From a bacterium (GTDB lineage: Bacteria; Planctomycetota; UBA1135; UBA2386), in the NCBI GenBank assembly GCA_030432695.1, contig JAUILN010000002.1, positions 1-64,000 of the forward strand: 64,000 bases of DNA. The letters are read 5' to 3'. Within the stretch, counting starts at the first letter, position 1; each line of letters begins with the position of its first letter. Positions 7,733-16,572 of this stretch are shown piece by piece. Position numbers and translations under genes: made by a program. The notes beneath the pieces were generated by a model. It saw nothing but the letters and a program-made list of their open reading frames with translations. It made no database searches and was not told the origin of the DNA.

Positions 7733-10471
7733 ATGCCTGCCCCACGCCCCGTCGTCGCACTGGTCGTGCTCGTGGCGTTGCTGCTGCTCAGCGGCTGGCT
7801 GCTCTGGTCGCCCGAACCGGAGTCGCCGGCCGTCGAGCCCGCGCCTCCCACGACAGCGTCGCAGACCGGAGCGACCGAGCACTCGCCAGCACCCCGTGGC
7901 GGCGCCGCAGGACCGTCCGAACAGGCGCTCGCGCGAGCAGCCGTAGCTCACGGAGGCACCGCGCATCCCGCTTCCGCCGGCGACGTCGCAGTGGTCCGCG
8001 GCCACTGCGTGGACGAGCGCGGCGCACCCTTGCCCGGTGTGCCGGTCGATGTCGGCGGCCTCGGCCGCAACGAGGAGGACCTCGCGCAGTACCGCCTCGA
8101 CCACGGCACGGTCGTTTGGAGCGACCCGCGCCCGGTCGAGAGCGACGCCGAGGGCCGCTTCGAGATCGCATTCACCCCGCCACCGCCCTACCAGTTCCAT
8201 TGCGCCATCACGCCGGCCGACCGCGTCCGTGTGACGTTCTGGTGGGCCCAACTCGCCGCGGGTGATGTGAAAGACGTGGGCGACGTGGTGCTCGCCCCGG
8301 GCGCGATCCTCCGCGGAATGCTGACCGACGAGGCGGGTGGCGCACTCACCGACGTCTACCTGACCCTGCAGGCCCAGCGGGACCCGGACGACCGCGCGAC
8401 GTTCGATGCGCAGGGCGAACACCGTCGCACCGTGGCGCACCGGTTCTTCGTCCGCACCGGTCCCCGCGGCGCGTTCGAGATCGACCAGCGGGTGCCGCTC
8501 GGAACCTACCGCATCGACGCCCGCGACCACGTCGTGGTGGCGCCCGACCTGCCCGTCGAGGTCACCGCACCGGCGACCGACCTGCGCATCGTCGCGAGGG
8601 CACTCGCAGCCGGTCCGGCGGCGAGCATCGAAGGCCGGGTCGTCGACGAGCGTGGCCTGCCGGTGCCCGGCGTGCGACTCGAAGCCAGGGCTACCGGCAG
8701 TGGCGTCGGCAGCGCGGTCAGCGACGACGACGGCGGATTCATGATCGCCCGTCGGGACGATGGCGGCAGCGAGCCGGCGGCGACGCTCACCACCGAGCGC
8801 AAGGGTTACGCGCATTGGACCAGCGACGCCCCGATCCCCTGGGGCACGAAGGACCTGCTGATCCGATTGGTCGCCGGTCCCGCGTTGACCCTGCGGGTGA
8901 CCCGTGGCGACACCGGTGCGCCGGTCGAGCGCTTCGGCATCGTGCTCGCGCCACAACGCGAGGGCGGCGCCTACTCCAGCACCGACGATCGGATCCTGCA
9001 CCTCGGCGACCACCCGGGCGGCGTGCTGGAGATCCCGCGGATCACACCGCAGCGGTATCGGCTCGAGGTCAGGCCGCCTGGCGGGACCGGCGTCGCCGCG
9101 AGCCCGCCGCAGATCGTGGAGTTCGAGGGGACCGCGCCGATCGAACTCGAGATCGCACTGCCGGCACGCGTCACGCGCCGCATCGAACTGGCCTTCGCCG
9201 ACGGGTCGCCGGTGGCCGGCGCACGCGTCGAGTTCCTGCGCAACCTCGGCGGCCTGCCGGTGACGATGCACACCTGGGCGATGGACGCCGCCAATGCGGC
9301 GCGCAACAGCCCTGAGCACGTCGCCGAGCTGGTGTCGGAAGGCGAGACCGATGCGCGCGGCGGACTCGAGCTCGAGGCGGCCAGCGGTCTGGACTACGCG
9401 CTGCGCCTGCCCGGCCCCGGCCACGTGCCGCTCGTGGTCCAACCGGTACGCATCGAGGGCGAGGGTCCGCTCCGCGTGGTCGTCGATGCGGGCGCCCGAT
9501 TGCTGGGGCGCGTCGAACCGCTCGGGATCCTGCAGCAGCTCCGCGACGAGGCGCTCGGCAATCCGGACGCCCGACCTCCGGCGATCCGGTTGCTCGGTCG
9601 GGACGAGCGGCGCGGTGAGTCCTTCCCGGGCGGCAGCTACGGCGACAGCAACCTGGCCCTCGACGAGCAAGGGCGCTTCGTCGCCGAGGGCGTGCCGCCG
9701 GGCACCTGGGCGGTCGCCGTGACCTGGCAGCAGACCCGCCTGAACTGGGAAGGCGCGCACAGCGGCATGTCGAGCCCGACCCGCGTCGCGCTCGACGGAT
9801 TGGAACTCACCGAGGGAACCACCCGCGAGGTCGTCGTCGACCTGACGTCGTGGGAACGTCGACCCGTCGAGTTCGCGGTGCGTCGCAACGGCCAGCCGGT
9901 CCGCGCGAGGCTCACGGTGCAGGGCGTGCTCGCGTCGGAGTCGGGAAGCGAGCCGGTGCGCAGCGGCTACATCGTCCTCACCGACGACGAGGGCCGAGCC
10001 TCCCAGCCGCTGCCCGCAGGCATGTGGACGGCCGAACCACTGCTGCGGATCGCTGGTCGCTGGGTGGGCGCTGCGGGCGTCGAGTTCACGGTGGTGGCCG
10101 GCCGACCGACGCCGCCGGTCGACCTCGACCTGCAGATCGCCGAACGTCGTATCCGCGTGCTGCGCCCCGATGGCGAACCGGCCGCTGGCATCTCGCTCGG
10201 AGCGCGCGCGGCCGGCGACCGGACCGCCACCTGCATGGACACCGACGCCTCGGGCCGCACAGTGGTCTTCGGGACTTCGGGCCCCCACACCCTGCGCACC
10301 CTGCGCCAGCCGTTCCGTGACCCGGAAGCACTGCGCACCTGGCGCGAGGAGCACCCGGGCGCCGACGACTCACTGCTCTCGGTAGACCTCGAGCCGATCG
10401 AACTGCTGATCGGCCCGGCCGACGAACTGGTCCTCCGGCTGCCGGATGAGTGGGCGTCGCTGCCGAAGTGA
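7733..10471 (+). CDS. Membrane-anchored carboxypeptidase-regulatory-like repeat protein
   Basis: 912 residues from ATG 7733; the longer frame to 7616 adds only Arg/Ala-rich sequence before the obvious membrane segment VVALVVLVALLLLSGWLLW (about residues 6-25). A Pro-rich linker follows, then about seven beta-sandwich repeats of the carboxypeptidase-regulatory type, with recurring openings such as GHCVDERGAPLPGVPV and GRVVDERGLPVPGVRL. These domains are non-catalytic and usually serve adhesion or ligand binding. The protein is similar to the repeat regions fused to the sigma factors at 22881 and 51767 and to the shorter protein at 160. Its ligand is unknown. Confidence 0.75.
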   Translation: MPAPRPVVALVVLVALLLLSGWLLWSPEPESPAVEPAPPTTASQTGATEHSPAPRGGAAGPSEQALARAAVAHGGTAHPASAGDVAVVRGHCVDERGAPLPGVPVDVGGLGRNEEDLAQYRLDHGTVVWSDPRPVESDAEGRFEIAFTPPPPYQFHCAITPADRVRVTFWWAQLAAGDVKDVGDVVLAPGAILRGMLTDEAGGALTDVYLTLQAQRDPDDRATFDAQGEHRRTVAHRFFVRTGPRGAFEIDQRVPLGTYRIDARDHVVVAPDLPVEVTAPATDLRIVARALAAGPAASIEGRVVDERGLPVPGVRLEARATGSGVGSAVSDDDGGFMIARRDDGGSEPAATLTTERKGYAHWTSDAPIPWGTKDLLIRLVAGPALTLRVTRGDTGAPVERFGIVLAPQREGGAYSSTDDRILHLGDHPGGVLEIPRITPQRYRLEVRPPGGTGVAASPPQIVEFEGTAPIELEIALPARVTRRIELAFADGSPVAGARVEFLRNLGGLPVTMHTWAMDAANAARNSPEHVAELVSEGETDARGGLELEAASGLDYALRLPGPGHVPLVVQPVRIEGEGPLRVVVDAGARLLGRVEPLGILQQLRDEALGNPDARPPAIRLLGRDERRGESFPGGSYGDSNLALDEQGRFVAEGVPPGTWAVAVTWQQTRLNWEGAHSGMSSPTRVALDGLELTEGTTREVVVDLTSWERRPVEFAVRRNGQPVRARLTVQGVLASESGSEPVRSGYIVLTDDEGRASQPLPAGMWTAEPLLRIAGRWVGAAGVEFTVVAGRPTPPVDLDLQIAERRIRVLRPDGEPAAGISLGARAAGDRTATCMDTDASGRTVVFGTSGPHTLRTLRQPFRDPEALRTWREEHPGADDSLLSVDLEPIELLIGPADELVLRLPDEWASLPK

Positions 10472-10524
10472 CCTGAACCAAGTCGGTGGGATCGATCAGG
10501 CCACACGGTCGGCGCGGGTCGCCC

Positions 10525-13500
10525 TCAATCGCCGAACACGCCGACCGCGGTATGGGTCGAATCGAAGCCACCCGCACCGGCCACCGCACCCATCACCGCG
10601 AACCGCAGCCCGCGCAACGCCGGATCGTTCAGCAGCGGCACCGTGACCTGCCAATCGCCCTGCGCATCGGTCGCGAGCAGCGTCAGCACGTCGGCATCGT
10701 CGATGTACATCGTGCAGCCATTGGGCAGCGCCACGCCATCGCCTGGCGTACCGAGCACCATCAACCCCGGCGCAGAGGGCCGTGAGGCGCGCAGACTCAG
10801 CCGCACCGAATCGCCGAGCACCGGATCGCTCATATGGAACGAAGGCGCCCGGATCCCTTCGCCGCAGCCGAATCCGAACGACTCGACACAGGCTCCCACG
10901 GGCGCACTCCACGGCTCCATGCCCTTCAGGTCGTCGTCGGCCGCGAACAGGAGCTGGCCCGCGGCGGCGCCGAGGATCGCGCCGTCCTCCCAGACGCGCC
11001 CGAACCTCTGGGTGGTACCGCCGGGCGTGCCGTCGGATCGCCAGACCTGGAACCGCTGGTTCTGCTCGACCGCGAACCAGACATGCCGCGACCCCACGGC
11101 GAAGACCTCGATCCGCTGATCGAAGTCCCCGACCTCGACCGCACCACTGCGGCCGGCGAAGAACAGCTTGCGCCGTTGTTGCGGCTGTTCCGCGGTGAAG
11201 TAGACGCCGCCACTGCCAGCCGCGAGGTCGAACGCGGCTCCGTAGCCCTGCATCCGCACGTCGGCAACCACTCCGGTCCCCGCGATCGTTCCGTCGAGCG
11301 CGACCAGGATGCCACGATCGTCGAGCGCGTAGACGCATTCCTCGGTGGCCACCAACTGCCGGACCCGGTAGCCGCTATCGCCCGGCGCCCGCTGGGTGCC
11401 GGAGTCGGTGCCGTCGCTGACGAAGATGCCGCCGGTCGGCGCCGCCGCCGCCGAGAACCAGCATCGCCCCCGCCACTCGACGAACGCACCCGCCGCGACA
11501 ATGGAATGCGACGGTCCGGGGAGGACGTCCTGGACCCGGCGCGTGTTGGCCACCGTCCCATCGGTCACCCACGGCTCGAGACCCTCACCCGGAGTCGCCG
11601 CATAGAAGAACGCGAAGTCGCCGACCCGGGCCTCCCGGAAGTTGCCCACCGAGGTCGTCGTGCCGGGCATCAGGTCGCCCAGCCGGATGGTCCCCGCACC
11701 CGTGGTGTCGGTGACCCATGGCTCGAGGCCGGTGCTGCCGTCGTCTGCGAAGAACCACACGCCGCCCCGGAACGCCAGGAACTCGCGTGCCGTGGAGGCC
11801 GCCGGGCCGGGCCGTAGATCCGCGATCAGCCGGCTGGTGGTGCCACCTCCATCGGTCACCCACGGTTCGAGGCCCGACCCGGCCGCGTCACCGCCGTAGA
11901 CCACTTCCGATCCGAACAGGGTGCCGGGGCCCCGCGCATCCATCGACTGGATACCGACGGCGAGCGTGCCCGCGCCGGTCAGATCCGAACTCCACAGGGC
12001 GTGCCTTCCCGACCCCGAACCCTGGCCGTCGTCGGCAGCGAACCACGCGCCGCGCGGCGAGGTCGCGATCCGTGGCGGCTCGGCGAGATCGATCGACGAG
12101 TCGGTGACGCCGACCCCGCTGCCACGCAGTTCGGTGATCAATACCGTTCCGGCCAGCGAGCCGTCGGTCTTCCATGGCTCGACATTGGTCAGGGACCGCG
12201 TCGAGCCACGCAACAGGATCTCGGTCGGCGACAGAGCCCCGATGGGTGCCGATCCGGAGGTGGCGCCGCCCGCGGCGAAGTCGATGAAGAGCGTGTTGCC
12301 GGGCGTGCCGTCCGTGACGAGAACCTCGAGCCCGGCACCGCTGCCGAAGCAGGTCGTCGACGCCAATCGATCGGTCGTCGTCCAGACCTGACCGGCGAAG
12401 GTGATGCTGCCGGTGGCACCGGCCAGCACGTCGGCGAGCATCACCGTGCCCGCGGGCGTGCCGTCGGTCACCCAGGGCTCTCGACCGGTCGCGGCGGTCG
12501 ATGCGTGGAACAGGAGCCTTCCGTTGCACGCCGCGAATCCACTCGGCCCGGAGCCCGCGGCCCCCGACTCGATGTCGAGCAGCAGGCCGGTTCCGGCGAC
12601 GGTGCCGTCGGTGACCCAGGGCTCGCGTCCGTGCGGAACGTCGGTCGCGGAGAACACCAGGGCATTCCCGAGCGGCACGGCGACCCCCTCGGGCCCGATG
12701 CCCGCGGCCCCGGGAGCCACGTCGAGGACGATCGTGCCGGCAGTGGTTCCATCGGTCCGCCAGAGTTCCCGACCGTGCACGCCGTCGTCGGCGGCGAAGT
12801 ACACGTGGTCGGCGGTGGCCCCCAACAGCACCATGTCCGACGAGGCCGCGCCCGGGAACAGGTCCTCGACGACCCGTCGATTCCGCGTGCCATCGGTGCG
12901 ATGCAGCTGCGTGCCGGTCGCGTCGTCGATCGACACGTAGTAGACCCACCCGTCGCGCGCCACGAAGCGGCCGCGCACGCCGGGACCCGACAGGTTCCTG
13001 TTCACGAGGTTCCGGGTGCCCGCCTCGGTCCCGTCGCTGATCCAGACCTCCCGACCGAGCGCGCCGTCGTCGAAGGAGAACACGAAGAGATCGCCGAGCG
13101 TGATCCCGTGCCAGTCCGACTGCCCGACCCGGAGCTTCCGCATCGCGCGCCGGAAGCCACCTGCCGTCCCGTCGGTCGACCAGAGTTCGAGGTAGGGCGA
13201 GTCGAGGTGGATGAAGTAGGCGCGCGTGGCGCCTGGGAAGACCCGGCCGTCGTCCAGGGCCATCGGCACCCAGCCGAGCGTGCCGGGAAAGCGGTCCTCG
13301 ACCAATGCGGTGCCGGCCGCGGTGCCGTCGGTGCGATACAGCTCGAAGCCGACCTGCGGGCCGTCCGCGAAGAAGTGGCACGTGCCCCCGAGCTGGAAGC
13401 CGTAGCGGGGATCGGAGCCCGCATCGGCCGGTTGGGACGTGTTGATGTCGCGGACGAGCGTCGCGCCCTGCGCGAGCGCGACAGCGGGAGCGAGGAGGAC

Positions 13501-13530
13501 CAGGGGAAGACAGAGCCAGCGGGCATTCAT
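10525..13530 (-). CDS. Secreted ELWxxDGT repeat protein (large)
   Basis: 1001 residues from ATG 13530, the start that yields a signal peptide (about 1-20, ending ALAQ). The body consists of about 15 copies of the ELWxxDGT repeat (ELYRTDGT, ELWRTDGT, EPWVTDGT), predicted to form blades of a beta-propeller-like array. The last about 120 residues, from ESFGFGCGEG, are a beta-rich C-terminal region containing LPNGCTMYID and ending VGVFGD. Function is unknown; such proteins are common secreted products of planctomycetes and myxobacteria. It is the first of four paralogues on the minus strand between 10.5 and 21.4 kb. Confidence 0.85.
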   Translation of the reverse strand: MNARWLCLPLVLLAPAVALAQGATLVRDINTSQPADAGSDPRYGFQLGGTCHFFADGPQVGFELYRTDGTAAGTALVEDRFPGTLGWVPMALDDGRVFPGATRAYFIHLDSPYLELWSTDGTAGGFRRAMRKLRVGQSDWHGITLGDLFVFSFDDGALGREVWISDGTEAGTRNLVNRNLSGPGVRGRFVARDGWVYYVSIDDATGTQLHRTDGTRNRRVVEDLFPGAASSDMVLLGATADHVYFAADDGVHGRELWRTDGTTAGTIVLDVAPGAAGIGPEGVAVPLGNALVFSATDVPHGREPWVTDGTVAGTGLLLDIESGAAGSGPSGFAACNGRLLFHASTAATGREPWVTDGTPAGTVMLADVLAGATGSITFAGQVWTTTDRLASTTCFGSGAGLEVLVTDGTPGNTLFIDFAAGGATSGSAPIGALSPTEILLRGSTRSLTNVEPWKTDGSLAGTVLITELRGSGVGVTDSSIDLAEPPRIATSPRGAWFAADDGQGSGSGRHALWSSDLTGAGTLAVGIQSMDARGPGTLFGSEVVYGGDAAGSGLEPWVTDGGGTTSRLIADLRPGPAASTAREFLAFRGGVWFFADDGSTGLEPWVTDTTGAGTIRLGDLMPGTTTSVGNFREARVGDFAFFYAATPGEGLEPWVTDGTVANTRRVQDVLPGPSHSIVAAGAFVEWRGRCWFSAAAAPTGGIFVSDGTDSGTQRAPGDSGYRVRQLVATEECVYALDDRGILVALDGTIAGTGVVADVRMQGYGAAFDLAAGSGGVYFTAEQPQQRRKLFFAGRSGAVEVGDFDQRIEVFAVGSRHVWFAVEQNQRFQVWRSDGTPGGTTQRFGRVWEDGAILGAAAGQLLFAADDDLKGMEPWSAPVGACVESFGFGCGEGIRAPSFHMSDPVLGDSVRLSLRASRPSAPGLMVLGTPGDGVALPNGCTMYIDDADVLTLLATDAQGDWQVTVPLLNDPALRGLRFAVMGAVAGAGGFDSTHTAVGVFGD

Positions 13531-13646
13531 GGACGGATTCGCAACCGGACAGGAGTGATCGACCGGAGGGTGCGGGTGGCAGCCTGCCCGTAACGCCGAC
13601 AACGCGCGGAAGTCCCGAGTCGCCGTGCCGCGGGATACCCGAGCTC

Positions 13647-14075
13647 TCAATCGCCGAACGTCCCGAGCGTCGTGGCCGTCGAATCGAATCCAGCCGCACC
13701 AGCCACCCCGCCCATCACCGCGAACCGGATCCCGTCGCTGCCAGGCACGACCTCCGCAAAGCGCAGATGGCGCGACGCCGACAGGACGCCCACCGGATCG
13801 CTCGACGACCAACTGGCCCCCGGATCGAGGTCGACCACGAACGTTCCCGCTGCGGTGCCGTCGGTGCGATACAGCTCCCTGCCGGTCACCGTGGTCGACG
13901 CGAAGAAGTATGCCGAACCCCCGAACAGGAACCCGTGCAGCGGCAGCGAACTCGGGTTCGTGACCGGGTTCCGGTTGATGTCGTGGACCAACGAGGCGGT
14001 CTGGGTCGCAGCCGTTCCCGGCCACGCGAGGAGCAGCAGCAGGGATGCGAGGGAGCAGGATTTGGGAGAAGCCAA
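13647..14075 (-). pseudogene. Internally deleted ELWxxDGT protein (N- and C-termini only)
   Basis: The frame holds a signal-like hydrophobic segment (SLLLLLAWPGTAATQ), the N-terminal ASLVHDINR motif and one ELYRTDGT repeat. It then jumps to the last about 35 residues of the family, GIRFAVMGGVAG to LGTFGD. Everything between, about 800 residues in the full paralogues, is missing, although the frame stays open. There is no ATG near the signal segment; a TTG at 14075 is the best start (142 residues), and the open frame extends to 14360 without clear coding character. It is a deletion remnant that may or may not be expressed. Confidence 0.65.
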
Positions 14076-14341
14076 GGGGGGATCCCGTCGACCTGCGGGT
14101 GCGCGCGTACCGCGCTCGTCACGCACGAATCGACGAAGCGCCAGGGACCCTCGCTCCGCCGCCGCGGGCGGACGTGGGTCCGGGCATCTCGACCCAGTCG
14201 CATCGACGTCGGGGATCCCGACTCCAGAGGGCGGGCGTCGGGATGGACCAGCGCGTAGAAGAGACCGCCCGACGTTCCCCACTCCGGGTCCAGTCCGGAT
14301 CGGTGGGCGAAAGCGTCGCGTTCTCAGTCCGGCGACCGACC

Positions 14342-14989
14342 ATGACCGCAGCCCCTCCATCCACGCTCCGCCTGATCCTCGTCCCCACGATCATTACCGC
14401 ACTCATCAGCATCGCGCGGCTCGGCCTCGAGGTCGCCGGCACGATTCCCCCCACCTCGGGCGGCGCCCTCCACCCGCTCGGCATCACCTGGCTGGCATTG
14501 GTGTTCGGCGCGTGGTTCGGCTGGCGGCTCCGTCGCGCCGACTCCTCACCGAGGCTGAAGCCGGCGTGGCTGTGGACGCTGCTCGGTCTCGCCGCAGTTG
14601 CCGGCACGGTGGTCTGGCAGTTCAGCGGCATCGACCGGACCGACACGAGCCCCGAAGCCACGGCCCGTCTCGAGGCCGCGATCGGCGTGATCGTGATGGT
14701 CAGCGCGGCGGCGGGGATCTGGGCCTTCGTGGTCTGGACGCGCCTCGCGCTGACCCTGCTGCTCTATGCGATTCCCGCGCGCCTCACCGTCGTCGCGTTG
14801 ACCGCCATCGCCCACCAGGCCGGTTGGGAGACCCACTACACCAAGTTCGGACCCGCCGGACTCGAGTACGACTTCGCCGAGGCCATGCAGCGCGCGGCGG
14901 CAGCGCAATTGGTCTTCTGGCCGCTGTTCACGGTTGTCGCGGGCGGCTTCTGCGGGGCAGTGGCCGCGGCGCTTGCGCGGCGGAAGTAG
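14342..14989 (+). CDS. Small multi-spanning membrane protein
   Basis: 215 residues from ATG 14342. Five hydrophobic segments are visible: LRLILVPTIITALISIA, LGITWLALVFGAWFGW, WLWTLLGLAAVAGTVVW, VIVMVSAAAGIWAFVVW with the adjoining LALTLLLYAIPA, and LVFWPLFTVVAGGFCGAVAA near the end. It is thus an integral inner-membrane protein. I do not recognise the family and see no catalytic motif. It stands alone, divergent from the deleted ELWxxDGT gene. The larger open frame back to 14045 is not supported. Confidence 0.65.
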   Translation: MTAAPPSTLRLILVPTIITALISIARLGLEVAGTIPPTSGGALHPLGITWLALVFGAWFGWRLRRADSSPRLKPAWLWTLLGLAAVAGTVVWQFSGIDRTDTSPEATARLEAAIGVIVMVSAAAGIWAFVVWTRLALTLLLYAIPARLTVVALTAIAHQAGWETHYTKFGPAGLEYDFAEAMQRAAAAQLVFWPLFTVVAGGFCGAVAAALARRK

Positions 14990-15051
14990 ATCGAAGGGTG
15001 TCGGGCCGTCCGGCTGGAACGCGCCGGCCGCCTTGCCGTACGCTCGGCTCC

Positions 15052-16476
15052 ATGCGCGTACCGCCCCTCTCGACCCTCCCGCTCTTGCTGACGCTGCTCT
15101 GCGACCTCGCCGCCACGCAGGACCGAGACGCGCCGCGACCGGTGAAGGTCTACATCCTGTCCGGCCAATCCAACATGGTCGGCATCGGGCAGGTGACCGG
15201 CGGTGGAACGCGCTGGGGCAAGGAGTTCCTCGACCCGGTCGTCTCGGTGTATCCCGGGCCGTACGACCCAAACGTGGACTACGACGCGCTGCAGGCGAGC
15301 ACGACACTCGCGCTGGAGTCCTTCGGCGGCGTGAAGCCCACGCCCTATCCCGGCGGCGGCGTGCAGATCTGCCGCGGCCGGGTGCGCGTCGGTGAAACCG
15401 GTCTCTACGAGTTCCGCCCCGGCTATGGCGGGTCGACCTACAACGTGATGGAGGTCGCCGGCCAGGAGGTGTATCGCCGCGAACCCGGCGGCGAGCCGGT
15501 GCATACACAGATCGAGTTGGCCGGCGGAGAGGCGGTGCCCTTCCGGATCACCTATCTGAACGATCAGGCGAACGGCCTCGGCTGGCTCGCGCGCGTGGAC
15601 ATCCCTGGCACGCTCGCCACGGTGGTCCATCGCGACGGCAAGTTCCCCTACCTCGCCGGCGAGAACGGCTCGTGGAAGGTCCGCGACGACGTCTACTACA
15701 AGGGCGTGGTCACCGCGACCGCCGACCGGTGGCTCGCCCCCGGCTGCGGCGCCGGCGCCAACAACATCGGCCCCGAACTCGGCTTCGGCCACGTGCTCGG
15801 CGACTTCCACGACGAGCCGGTGCTGCTGCTGAAGACCTCGCAGGGCAATCGCTCGCTGGGCTGGGACTTCCTGCCGCCGGGCAGCGAGCGCTACACGCAG
15901 GACGGCAAGGTCTACGCCGGCTACAAGGACTCGCCGGCGGTCTGGGACGAAGGCACCGAGCCGCAGCCGATCGAGTGGTACGCGGGCAAGCAGTACGACG
16001 ACTGCGTCACCGCCGCGAAGCAGGTGCTCGCCGAGTTCGACCAGCGCTTCCCGTTCTGGGCCGGCCGCGGCTACGAGATCGCCGGTTTCGTGTGGTGGCA
16101 GGGCCACAAGGACCAGGGCAATGAAGTCCATGCACAGCGCTACGAGCAGAACCTCGTGCGACTCATCGCCTCGCTCCGCGCCGACTTCGAAGCACCGAAG
16201 GCACCGTTCGTGATCGCGACGATCGGTTTCGACGGCTGGGACATGACGGGGAACGCACTGACCGTCGCCAACGCGCAGCTCGCGGTCAGCGGCGAGCGCG
16301 GCAGTCACCTGGAGTTCGCCGGCAACGTGAAGACGGTCGAGACGCGGGACTTCTGGCGCATGCCCGAGCAGTCGCCGCGCAACCAGGGCTTCCACTACAA
16401 CCAGAACGCCGAGACCTACATGTTGGTGGGTGAGGCGTTGGGCAGGGGGATGGTGGAGCTGCTGCAGGTCCGCTGA
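15052..16476 (+). CDS. Secreted SASA-family carbohydrate esterase
   Basis: 474 residues from ATG 15052, which begins a signal peptide (about 1-22). Residues about 30-45 carry VYILSGQSNMVGIGQ; the GQSNM block contains the nucleophilic serine of the SASA (sialate O-acetylesterase / acetylxylan esterase-like) family. Further family blocks are LLLKTSQGNRSLGWDF, VWWQGHKDQGN (the G-x-x-D/H region) and, near the end, GFHYNQNAETY, whose H suits the catalytic histidine. An inserted region around residues 100-190 may be a small carbohydrate-binding domain. The probable role is deacetylation of polysaccharides outside the cytoplasm. Confidence 0.8.
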   Translation: MRVPPLSTLPLLLTLLCDLAATQDRDAPRPVKVYILSGQSNMVGIGQVTGGGTRWGKEFLDPVVSVYPGPYDPNVDYDALQASTTLALESFGGVKPTPYPGGGVQICRGRVRVGETGLYEFRPGYGGSTYNVMEVAGQEVYRREPGGEPVHTQIELAGGEAVPFRITYLNDQANGLGWLARVDIPGTLATVVHRDGKFPYLAGENGSWKVRDDVYYKGVVTATADRWLAPGCGAGANNIGPELGFGHVLGDFHDEPVLLLKTSQGNRSLGWDFLPPGSERYTQDGKVYAGYKDSPAVWDEGTEPQPIEWYAGKQYDDCVTAAKQVLAEFDQRFPFWAGRGYEIAGFVWWQGHKDQGNEVHAQRYEQNLVRLIASLRADFEAPKAPFVIATIGFDGWDMTGNALTVANAQLAVSGERGSHLEFAGNVKTVETRDFWRMPEQSPRNQGFHYNQNAETYMLVGEALGRGMVELLQVR

Positions 16477-16572
16477 CCTACCACCCCCGAGAAGCTACAC
16501 GCCGAGCGCGCGCGTTGATGGAGCAACGCGCTCCGCGCCCGACGGTCGCCTCCCACCGACGACGATCCGATT

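Noticed and set aside
7493..10354. 953-residue minus-strand open frame opposite the regulatory-repeat gene
   Set aside because: It mirrors a well-supported plus-strand gene, is rich in Arg/His/Ala without motifs, and is expected at this GC content.
14045..14341. Upstream extension of the small membrane protein
   Set aside because: Arg-rich, without a signal peptide, and opposite the possible start of the deleted ELWxxDGT gene; ATG 14342 precedes the first membrane segment directly.
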